From positions 1 to 64,000 of the forward strand of contig SVJU01000006.1 of NCBI GenBank assembly GCA_015068825.1: 64,000 bases of DNA, written 5' to 3'. A program made the position numbers and the translations under genes. Under the pieces are notes generated by a model. The model saw nothing but the letters and a program-made list of their open reading frames with translations, was not told the origin of the DNA and made no database searches. Positions 34,671 to 43,000 of this stretch are shown piece by piece (the first letter of the stretch is position 1; every line of letters starts with the position of its first letter). The DNA comes from Oscillospiraceae bacterium (lineage in GTDB: Bacteria; Bacillota; Clostridia; UMGS1810).

Positions 34671-35507
34671 ATGGATAAATCACCATTAAAAAGCTTTTTG
34701 TTAACACTTCTTTATGCACTTTTCTTTTTTGTTGTCATTTTAAGATGTGCAAAAATAAATATCGGTCTTGGTATTTTAGCGGCTGTAATAATATTTTTAG
34801 TTGTGATATTCTTAAAAAGAGCAACTTTATATTCGTTAGCTGCACAGCTTACCTTTAACAAAGACAAACAAAAAGCATTTGACTACTTTGAAAAAGCTTA
34901 CAAAACAAAAAAAATGAAACCTCAGGTTGCACTTTTTTATTCATATCTTCTTTTAAGAGATGCAAAATGTGAGGAAGCTGATAAAAAAATTGACGAAATT
35001 TTAAAAAATCAAAAAACACAGCTTACCGAAACCGACATAAAAAATGCACATCTTAACAAAGCCCTTATAAGATGGAAAACAGGCGACTTAAAGGGAGCTA
35101 TTGAAAAAGCACAGGCACTTTATGATGATAACTTTAAAACCACTGCACTTTACGGTGTTTTAGGATACTGGTATATTCTTGATAACAATTACGAAAAAGC
35201 GCTCCAAATCAACAAAGAAGCCTATGATTACAACGATTCTGACCTTATTATATGCGACAATCTTGCGCAAAACTATTATCTTTTAGGAGATGTAGGCAAA
35301 GCATTTGAAATCTACCAGAATATTATGGAAAAAGAGCCTACATTTATTGAGGCATATTATAACTTTGCCTGCGTTTTAAATAAAAAAGGTGAAAAGGAAA
35401 AAGCAATCGAAAACCTTGAAAAAGCACTTGAAATTGACGAAAAGTTTTTATCTTGTGTAACACATAACGAAGTTAAAAAACTATTAGATGAATTAAGGAA
35501 TGAATAA
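34671..35507 (+). CDS. Tetratricopeptide-repeat membrane protein
   Basis: A 278-residue protein with two N-terminal membrane helices (LLTLLYALFFFVVILRCA and ILAAVIIFLVVIFL, residues ~10-27 and ~35-50), then a TPR array in the cytoplasm or outside (direction not certain). Repeats include KAFDYFEKAYKTKKM, KALQINKEAYDYNDSD and KAIENLEKALEIDEKFL, each with the usual A/G/P pattern. It is probably a scaffold for an unidentified partner. The neighbours asnS and the LarC-like gene give no clear clue. The ribosome site is weak (GAAAGGAATG, 13 bases upstream). Confidence 0.8.
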   Translation: MDKSPLKSFLLTLLYALFFFVVILRCAKINIGLGILAAVIIFLVVIFLKRATLYSLAAQLTFNKDKQKAFDYFEKAYKTKKMKPQVALFYSYLLLRDAKCEEADKKIDEILKNQKTQLTETDIKNAHLNKALIRWKTGDLKGAIEKAQALYDDNFKTTALYGVLGYWYILDNNYEKALQINKEAYDYNDSDLIICDNLAQNYYLLGDVGKAFEIYQNIMEKEPTFIEAYYNFACVLNKKGEKEKAIENLEKALEIDEKFLSCVTHNEVKKLLDELRNE

Positions 35508-35510
35508 CAA

Positions 35511-36143
35511 TTGAAAATATTGTATTTTGATTTATTTTTAGGAGTAAGTGCACAAAGTATTTTTTCTGCACTTTACGATATAATAAATACTCCGTCTTTA
35601 AATGTAAAAGCCGATAAATATGATGTATCGGGAATTCTTTGCACAAACGCTCAACCTCTTGAAGATAATCTTTTTTCTCAAGACGATTTTTTGTTTGCCA
35701 AAAATGTATGCAAAAACATTTTAAGAGACGAAAAAGAGGATACAAAGTTTTTTTGTGCAATAAACCATCTTCTTAAAATACTTTCGCCCGATTTTATTAT
35801 TTCTTCCCCCATTTACGACGGCTCGGGATTTGATGTTAAAACTAATATGTGTATCCCCTCTCCAAATGTGCTGAAAATGTTTAAAGATTTAAAAATTCCT
35901 TATGAGAGCTTAAAAATTCAAAAACAGCTTGCAAAAGAAGATGGCATTGCCGTTATAAAATCTGTTTCAAACGATTTTGGCACTTTGCCAAAGCTTGATA
36001 TTGATAAAATAGGCTATGGTACTGACGGCGACACAATTACAAGAGTTGTTACAGGGTACGAAAAACAAGACAGCTTGTGCGATATTTTTGAAATAAGTGA
36101 AGAAATAGCTAATATAAGAGAAATTTCATACTTAACAAAATAA
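35511..36143 (+). CDS. Short LarC-like protein (nickel-insertion family)
   Basis: A 210-residue relative of LarC, the nickel-pincer insertion protein. The start MKILYFDLFLGVSAQSIFSALYD resembles the LarC N-terminus, and IISSPIYDGSGFDVKTNMCIPSPNVLKMFK plus AKEDGIAVIKSVSNDFG and KIGYGTDGD match LarC's strand order (SP-x-GSGF, (P/S)PNxLxLL, IGYG). The conserved HFHEVGA segment expected before it is absent (FFCAINHLLKI instead), and the C-terminal LarC2 half is missing. The start is TTG 35511. No larA or larB is in the window. It may be a degenerate or repurposed LarC; activity as a nickel inserter is doubtful. Confidence 0.6.
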   Translation: MKILYFDLFLGVSAQSIFSALYDIINTPSLNVKADKYDVSGILCTNAQPLEDNLFSQDDFLFAKNVCKNILRDEKEDTKFFCAINHLLKILSPDFIISSPIYDGSGFDVKTNMCIPSPNVLKMFKDLKIPYESLKIQKQLAKEDGIAVIKSVSNDFGTLPKLDIDKIGYGTDGDTITRVVTGYEKQDSLCDIFEISEEIANIREISYLTK

Positions 36144-36154
36144 GGTAGGTTTTA

Positions 36155-37114
36155 ATGAAAACTGTTACAATAAACAAAAATGACGAAAATCAAAGGCTTG
36201 ATAAGTTTTTGACCAAATATTTTAAAAATATGCCGCAAAGTGCGATATATAAATATATCCGTAAAAAAAGAATCAAAGTGAACGGCAAAAAATGCGAAAT
36301 CTCTTACCGTTTAAAAGAAGGCGACGAGCTTTCTTTATACATAAACGACGAGTTTTTAGAAAGCGATGTTAAAATTTCTAATTCTTTTCTGGATATTACT
36401 CCCGATATAAGCATATTATATGAAGATGAAAATATTATGCTGGTGGACAAAAAATTTGGTATGGTTGTTCACGAAGATAAAAATGAGCAGAAAAATACAC
36501 TTATTAATCACATAAAAGCATATTTATATCAAAAGGGCGAATATAATCCTAAGGACGAGCATTCTTTTGCCCCATCTTTATGTAACCGCATAGACAGAAA
36601 TACAGGCGGCATTGTTATTGCGGCAAAAAATGCCGAAGCACTTAAAATCATTAACGAAAAAATAAAATCAAGAGAGATTAAAAAGTTTTATCTTTGCCTT
36701 GTTGTTGGGCATCTTAACAAAAAAAGCGACACACTTGAAGCCTATCTTTTTAAAGACAGCAAAAAAAATACAGTTTTTGTATATGATACTCCAAAGGTTG
36801 GCACAAAAAAAATCATTACAAAATACACAGTTTTAGAGGAGCGAAAAAATTCATCGCTTGTTGAGGTAGACCTTTTAACAGGAAGAACTCACCAGATAAG
36901 AGCACATTTTGCGCACATAAAGCATCCTTTATTAGGTGATGGAAAATACGGCAGTAACGAAATTAACAAAAAATTTAATCTTAAGCATCAGCTTCTTTAT
37001 TCATACAAAATAAAATTTGAATTTTCGGATAAAAACAAATTATCATACTTAAACCAAAAATCATTTAAAGTTGATAAAATACCTTTTTATGATTTAGACA
37101 GGCAGGAAAAATAA
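36155..37114 (+). CDS. RluA-family pseudouridine synthase with S4 domain
   Basis: A 319-residue enzyme that converts uridine to pseudouridine in 23S rRNA or tRNA. An N-terminal S4 RNA-binding domain (~12-75: QRLDKFLTKYFKNMPQSAIYKYIRKKRIKVNG) precedes the catalytic domain. The catalytic aspartate lies in LCNRIDRNTGGIVIAAKN (~147-164; the common form is HRLDKxTSG). TGRTHQIRAHFAHIKHPLLGDGKYG (~246-270) is the family's second landmark. It starts 12 bases after the LarC-like gene, with recR three bases beyond its end. The target site in rRNA cannot be assigned. Confidence 0.9.
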   Translation: MKTVTINKNDENQRLDKFLTKYFKNMPQSAIYKYIRKKRIKVNGKKCEISYRLKEGDELSLYINDEFLESDVKISNSFLDITPDISILYEDENIMLVDKKFGMVVHEDKNEQKNTLINHIKAYLYQKGEYNPKDEHSFAPSLCNRIDRNTGGIVIAAKNAEALKIINEKIKSREIKKFYLCLVVGHLNKKSDTLEAYLFKDSKKNTVFVYDTPKVGTKKIITKYTVLEERKNSSLVEVDLLTGRTHQIRAHFAHIKHPLLGDGKYGSNEINKKFNLKHQLLYSYKIKFEFSDKNKLSYLNQKSFKVDKIPFYDLDRQEK

Positions 37115-37117
37115 ATT

Positions 37118-37714
37118 ATGTTATATTCAAACTCACTTTCAAAATTAATCGATATGTTCAAAAAAATGCCGGGTATCGGGCATAAATCGGCAATAAGGCT
37201 TGCATTTAACATTATATCTATGTCAAACGAAGAAGTAAACGAAGTTTTAGATACAATCAAAAATGCAAAAGAAAAAATAAGCTACTGCTCAATTTGCCAG
37301 AATTTAACCGAAAACGACCCGTGCGATATTTGTGCAAACGAAAAAAGAGACCAAAGCACAATTTGTGTTATGGAATCGCCAAAGGATGTTATTGCACTTG
37401 AAAAAACAAGAGAGTATTTCGGGCTTTACCATGTGCTTCACGGCTCTATTTCGCCAATGGATGATGTAACTCCCGATATGCTTAAAATAAAAGAGCTTAT
37501 CTTAAGGCTCAAAGATGACAAAATAAAAGAGGTTATACTTGCCACAAACCCAAGTATTGAAGGCGAAGCAACTGCAATGTATCTTGCCCGTTTAATAAAA
37601 CCAATGGGCATTAAAGTATCAAGAATTGCACTTGGTATTCCTGTTGGCGGTGACCTTGAATATGCCGACGATGTAACCATTACAAAGGCAATGGAATTAA
37701 GACACGAGCTTTAA
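37118..37714 (+). CDS. recR: Recombination mediator RecR
   Basis: A 198-residue protein that, with RecO and RecF, helps load RecA on gapped DNA. The N-terminal helix-hairpin-helix ([17 protein letters not shown]), a four-cysteine zinc finger ([21 protein letters not shown], ~52-72) and a Toprim domain ([28 protein letters not shown], ~80-108; later [13 protein letters not shown]) are all intact. The length is normal. It begins three bases after the RluA-type gene, so translation is likely coupled. It ends before the greA promoter. Confidence 0.94.
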   Translation: MLYSNSLSKLIDMFKKMPGIGHKSAIRLAFNIISMSNEEVNEVLDTIKNAKEKISYCSICQNLTENDPCDICANEKRDQSTICVMESPKDVIALEKTREYFGLYHVLHGSISPMDDVTPDMLKIKELILRLKDDKIKEVILATNPSIEGEATAMYLARLIKPMGIKVSRIALGIPVGGDLEYADDVTITKAMELRHEL

Positions 37715-37737
37715 AAAGGTGCAAAATCAATATAGCA

Positions 37738-37766
37738 TTGACATTTTGGATATTTTTGTGTATAAT
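37738..37766 (+). promoter_or_regulatory. Sigma-A promoter of greA-lysS
   Basis: TTGACA (37738-37743), 17-base spacer, TATAAT (37761-37766), exact consensus, 69 bases before greA. Confidence 0.8.
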
Positions 37767-37834
37767 AATATCTTAATGACGCTTTATAATATTTACAAAT
37801 TATTTCGATAATATAAATAAAAGGAGAATTTTTA

Positions 37835-38317
37835 ATGAACAATAATGCACAAACTGTTCTAACTCCCAAGGGTCTCAAAAAAATTGAAGAAGAATACGAA
37901 TATTTAAAGGTTGAAAAACGAAAGGAAATTGCTGAAAGAATCAAGATTGCAAGAGGATTTGGCGACCTTTCAGAAAATGCCGAATATACCGCAGCTAAAG
38001 AGGAACAGGCAAAAATGGAAACAAGAATTGCTGAGCTTAAAAAAATACTCGAAAATGCTGTTGTAATTGACGAAAGTGCCATTCCTTCAGATACTGTAAG
38101 CATCGGCTCAAAAGTTAAGGTTTACGATGAAGAATTTGAAGAAGAAATTGAATACAGCATTGTAGGCTCAATGGAAGCTAACCCAAGAGAATTTAAAATT
38201 TCTGATAAATCTCCCGTTGGAACTGCACTTTTGGGCGCAAAAGTGGGCGATGAGGTTGAGGTTGAAAGCCCCGACGGAAATGTTAAACTAAAAGTTTTGG
38301 AAATTATAAGAGATTAA
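37835..38317 (+). CDS. greA: Transcription elongation factor GreA
   Basis: A 160-residue factor that rescues backtracked RNA polymerase by stimulating transcript cleavage. The N-terminal coiled coil (~8-78: [24 protein letters not shown] and [28 protein letters not shown]) carries the acidic tip (D-L-S-E-N-A-E-Y). The C-terminal FKBP-like domain (~85-160) has [34 protein letters not shown]. The ribosome site is AAAGGAG. It is followed by lysS after 37 bases, a frequent pairing in Firmicutes. Confidence 0.95.
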   Translation: MNNNAQTVLTPKGLKKIEEEYEYLKVEKRKEIAERIKIARGFGDLSENAEYTAAKEEQAKMETRIAELKKILENAVVIDESAIPSDTVSIGSKVKVYDEEFEEEIEYSIVGSMEANPREFKISDKSPVGTALLGAKVGDEVEVESPDGNVKLKVLEIIRD

Positions 38318-38354
38318 TTTTTGCACTAACAGATTATACGAAAGGATTTTACTT

Positions 38355-39905
38355 ATGAGCAATCAGAACAATGCACCCGAAATGGAACTTAGCGAAATTA
38401 TAAAAGTAAGACATGATAAATTGCACGAACTTCAGCAAGAAGGCCGTGACCCATTTGTAATCACAAAATTCGACCGCACACATTCATCAAAAGACATTTC
38501 AGAAGGCTACACCGAAGAAGAGCGCACAATTGAAGTAAGAGGCGAAGAAAAGCAGGTTACAGCAAAAATTTCTCCTCTTAATGGTCAGAATGTTTGTGTT
38601 GCAGGAAGAATTATGTCTAAAAGAGGTATGGGTAAGGTTGGATTTGTGCACATTCAGGATTTAGACGGTCAGGTTCAGCTTTTTGTTAAAAAAGATATTC
38701 TTGGTGAAGATGAATACAACCACTTTAAAAAGCTTGATATTGGCGATATAATCGGCGCAACAGGCGAAGTTTTCACCACACAGACAGGTGAAATTTCGGT
38801 AAGAGTAGATAAAATAACACTTTTGTCAAAATCACTTCTTCCGCTTCCCGAAAAATTCCATGGTATGACAAATACCGATATGCGTTATCGTCAAAGATAT
38901 GTTGACCTTATTATGAACCGTGATGTTAAAGATACATTTATCAAACGTTCAAAAATTATTTCTTCAATAAGAAGATATCTTGATGGCGAAGGCTTTTTAG
39001 AGGTTGAAACACCTATGCTTGTTTCTAATGCAGGCGGTGCGGCAGCCCGTCCGTTTGAAACACATTTTAACGCACTTGATGAAGATTTTAAACTTCGTAT
39101 TTCATTGGAACTATACTTAAAACGACTTATTGTAGGCGGTCTTGAAAGAGTTTATGAAATCGGCAGAGTTTTCAGAAACGAAGGTCTTGATACACGTCAT
39201 AACCCCGAATTTACACTTATGGAATTATATCAGGCTTACACAGATTACCACGGTATGATGGATTTAACCGAAAACTTGTACCGTCATGTTGCAAACGAAG
39301 TTTTAGGCACAACAAAAATCGTTTACAATGGCATTGAAATGGATCTTGGAAAACCATTTGAAAGAATTACAATGGTTGATGCTGTTAAAAAATATGCAAA
39401 TGTAGATTTTGACAAAATTACAACCTTGGAAGAAGCAAGAAAGGTTGCAGATGAGCATCATGTTGAATATGAAGAGCGTCACAAAAAAGGCGATATTTTA
39501 TGTCTTTTCTTTGAAGAATTTGTAGAAGAGCATCTTATTCAGCCAACATTTGTTATGGACCATCCTATCGAAATTTCGCCGCTTACAAAGAAAAAACCTG
39601 AAAATGGCGATTATGTAGAAAGATTTGAGTTCTTTATGAATGGTTGGGAAATGGCGAATGCATACTCTGAGCTTAACGACCCAATCGACCAAAGAGAAAG
39701 ATTTAAAGCTCAGGAAGAGCTTCTCGCTCAAGGTGATGAAGAAGCCAACACAACAGACGAAGACTTTATGAGAGCGCTTGAAATTGGTATGGCTCCAACA
39801 GGCGGTATCGGCTTTGGTATCGATAGAATGTGTATGCTTCTTACCGACTCAGCCGCAATCCGTGATGTGCTTTTATTCCCAACAATGAAGCCGGAAGCAA
39901 GATAA
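38355..39905 (+). CDS. lysS: Lysine--tRNA ligase, class II
   Basis: A 516-residue class IIb synthetase that charges tRNA-Lys. The N-terminal OB-fold anticodon domain (~55-160) is followed by the catalytic core: motif 1 near IISSIRRYLDGEGFLEVETPML (~200), motif 2 GRVFRNEGLDTRHNPEFTLMELYQAY (~275-300) and motif 3 GGIGFGIDRMCMLLTD (~478-493). The insert EISPLTKKKPENGDYVERFE is typical. AAAGGA precedes ATG 38355. The last 10 residues of the C-terminus are normal. Terminators at 39917 and 39957 follow. Confidence 0.95.
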   Translation: MSNQNNAPEMELSEIIKVRHDKLHELQQEGRDPFVITKFDRTHSSKDISEGYTEEERTIEVRGEEKQVTAKISPLNGQNVCVAGRIMSKRGMGKVGFVHIQDLDGQVQLFVKKDILGEDEYNHFKKLDIGDIIGATGEVFTTQTGEISVRVDKITLLSKSLLPLPEKFHGMTNTDMRYRQRYVDLIMNRDVKDTFIKRSKIISSIRRYLDGEGFLEVETPMLVSNAGGAAARPFETHFNALDEDFKLRISLELYLKRLIVGGLERVYEIGRVFRNEGLDTRHNPEFTLMELYQAYTDYHGMMDLTENLYRHVANEVLGTTKIVYNGIEMDLGKPFERITMVDAVKKYANVDFDKITTLEEARKVADEHHVEYEERHKKGDILCLFFEEFVEEHLIQPTFVMDHPIEISPLTKKKPENGDYVERFEFFMNGWEMANAYSELNDPIDQRERFKAQEELLAQGDEEANTTDEDFMRALEIGMAPTGGIGFGIDRMCMLLTDSAAIRDVLLFPTMKPEAR

Positions 39906-39916
39906 TTTTAAAATTA

Positions 39917-39946
39917 AATCCCGCTAAATAAGCGGGATTTTTTATG
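39917..39946 (+). terminator. Terminator after lysS
   Basis: AAATCCCGCT pairs with AGCGGGATTT, then a run of T. Confidence 0.75.
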
Positions 39947-39956
39947 CCTTAAAACA

Positions 39957-39993
39957 AAAAAGATAAGCGGAAAAACCGCTTATCTTTTTTAAT
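39957..39993. terminator. Bidirectional terminator between lysS and the SLH gene
   Basis: AAAAAAGATAAGCGG pairs with CCGCTTATCTTTTTT over a five-base A loop, giving T-runs on both strands between two convergent genes. Confidence 0.8.
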
Positions 39994-40001
39994 TATGAAA
40001 C

Positions 40002-43000
40002 TTATTTTACAACAATAATTTCCTGCAAGTAAGAATATCTTGAACGGGTATATACAAAGTCGCCTGACTGAATATCAGAAAGTGAACCTGCAAAAATTCT
40101 GTCGTTTTTGGAATCACAAATAATAGGTGTCATATTTGTAAGACCATAAAGAACCGTTTGTGTTCCGTCACCAAATGCAATTTTTAAATATGTGCCTTCA
40201 GAGTCTATAACAGTACCTGATGCAAGGAAGTTATCGCTGTTTGTTTTACCGCTATATCCGCCTGTTCTGTCAATAGCATCAATGCTTCCTGTGTGTTTTG
40301 TATAATTACAAATTCCTTTGTTGTTGAGCGCATATTTAATGATATCACCGCGTTTTATAGCTTTTGTATTTGAAGATGCATCCTGATAGAAACCAAGCTC
40401 ATCCTCTTTAAGAACAAGTGTTACTTCGCCCGAACCTGTTACTCCTCTGATTACATTCTGCATTTCACCTTCTTCATCAACCATAACAACAGTGTTTGTA
40501 ACAACCATCTGTGTTGCGCCTGACGGTTCTTCACCTGAAGATGTTTCATCTCTTAAAATAACGAATTTTGCAACATTAAAATCGTTAAGGTTGTATGCTT
40601 CTACAACATACTGCTGATAATCATCAAAGAATGCAAGTGCACTTTGAGTTTCGTAATTTTTCTCATCTTCAAAGTCTGCTTGGTCTGCATCGGTTGCAGG
40701 AGCCATAATCATCACAGTATCATTATCAACATAGAAAAGCGGGAGGTCTGTTTCAGCAGTACCGTTTGCAAAGAATGGTTTTAAGTATCTTCTCTGTACA
40801 GAAGGAATATCAAGACTTAAAATATTGCTTCCTGTTTGCGCAGTACCGATTGTTGTAATAAAGCCATCACCATTTTGTTTAAAGTAAACCATTTGATTTG
40901 GAATTTTTCCGTCATCAAAGTCTTTTGCCAAATCCTCAGCTTTTTTCTTTGTGGTAGAAGAATTAAATTTAACCTCTTCCAAAAGCTCATAGGTTTTTAT
41001 TTCGCCGTCTAAGGTATATACACTCATTGTATAACCTTTGCCAAGGTCTAAAAGCGATGCAATATTAACAAGGAATCCATACTGTTCATCATAAACAACA
41101 CTCTTATCATCCATATAAGCAACATTGCCAAAAATATCAAAATAGAATTTTGCTTTTTCGCCAAGTGCTAAAGTTGTATTCTTTGCAAAGCTGTTTGACA
41201 TTACATACTGAGCATTGTTGATTTCAACAAAATCATCCTCAGCAGAATATCCTGTAACAGTACCATCAATCGCCCAGTTATCAGCTTCAATGATAACAAC
41301 ATTGCCATCTATACTTTCTTTAACAAGAGCAACATCATATCTTGCAAGATCAAGAATTTCGCATTTTTCACCGTTTCTTGAAACTGCAATGTGTTTTTCA
41401 AAATCATCATCTGCAAATTCAATTTCATTGCCGCTTTCAAAAACGATTTTTGAATCATAAGTAGAAATGGTTTTAACAACCTCGGTTTTGTAAGAATCAA
41501 TTCTTACAATATAATTGCCGTTATCATCAATAATTGTAACACTGCCGCATTTTCCGCCGTCTATAAGATCTTTAATATATGCTATTTTAAAGCTTGTCGC
41601 ACTGCCATTATAAATAACTGCAGCGTTTAGCGGAAATCTTTCTGTTTTTTCTTTGTTTGCAGCATTTTCATAATATACTATAATTTCATTGCCATCTTTT
41701 TGAACATCTGTAAGAAAGGCATCCTGAATTGTTATCTGGTCTAATGCGTCCTCATAGGAAACCATATAAATTATTTTTTGCTGACTGCCTTCTTTTTTTA
41801 CAAAATATTCAACACTAAGACCTATAAAATCGGCAGTATCAACCTCGCTTGAATAAACAAATCCGTCAATCTGCACCTGATTTTTACCTAAAACTTTTGT
41901 TGTAATACCAACGCTTGAAAACTGATTTGCTTCAACTCTGCCGGTATATTTGTAAATATCAAAAGCCTTTTCCATAAAAATTGAATCCTTCTGTATTGAA
42001 AGAACAATTTCATCTGTGCCTATTACATCATCACTTGGATACTTTGAATTAAGCATATTAAAAATCAAAGTATAGGCATCAGCTAAAGTAATCTGACTGT
42101 TTTTATTTACACCATCAAGAATATCGTTGTAAATTGTTGAGAAATTTGCAATAAGTTCAGCTTCTGTTAATGCAGATGAAAATCCTATTGCACGCATAGC
42201 CATAATTGCCGCATCATCAGATGCTACAAAATCGTTTATGCCAAAAGCATCATCAACATAACCTTTAACAATACCAAGCTTTGCTGCAGCGGTAATTTCA
42301 TTATATGCCCAATAGTCCGCCTTTACATCACGGAAAATAAGTTCGGCGTCACTGTATGAAACATTACCAATGTTTAAAGCCTTCATAATAAGATAAACAA
42401 ATTCAGATTTTGAAATAGAATCATCAAAGGTTTTTTCGGTATCAACTTTTATTCCAAGACTTTCTAAAAAATCGTAATGCTCAGGTTTTTTGTTCTGATT
42501 TTCTACTGAAAAAGCTTCCTGATTGCCATATTCAATATAGTTTTTAACCTTCCAGATAAGCTGAGCGGTTTCCTGTCTTGTAGCAAGTTTTAACGGATTA
42601 AATGTATTGTCATTATAACCATTTACAATACCAATATGATTTAGCGCATAAACAGCTTCCTTTGCATAATCTGAAATAGCATTATCGTCATTAAATTTTA
42701 CTTCTTTATTGGCTTTACTTTCTTCATTAAGAAATCTATAAAGCATTACAGCCAAATCCTGACGGGTAAGGTTTTCGCCAATACCAAATGTATTTTCGCT
42801 TGTTCCCTTTATAATACCTGCGCCATAAAGATTTTTAATGTAAGCGTAATACCACATATCTTTATTAACATCGCTAAATGCTATTTCTGTATCCGAAATA
42901 ATATCAAATGCCGAAGAAAGCATTTTTGTAAATTCTTCTCTTTTTACAGTATCATAAGGTCTGAAAAGTCCGTCGCCATCGCCTGAAATAACGCCATCCT

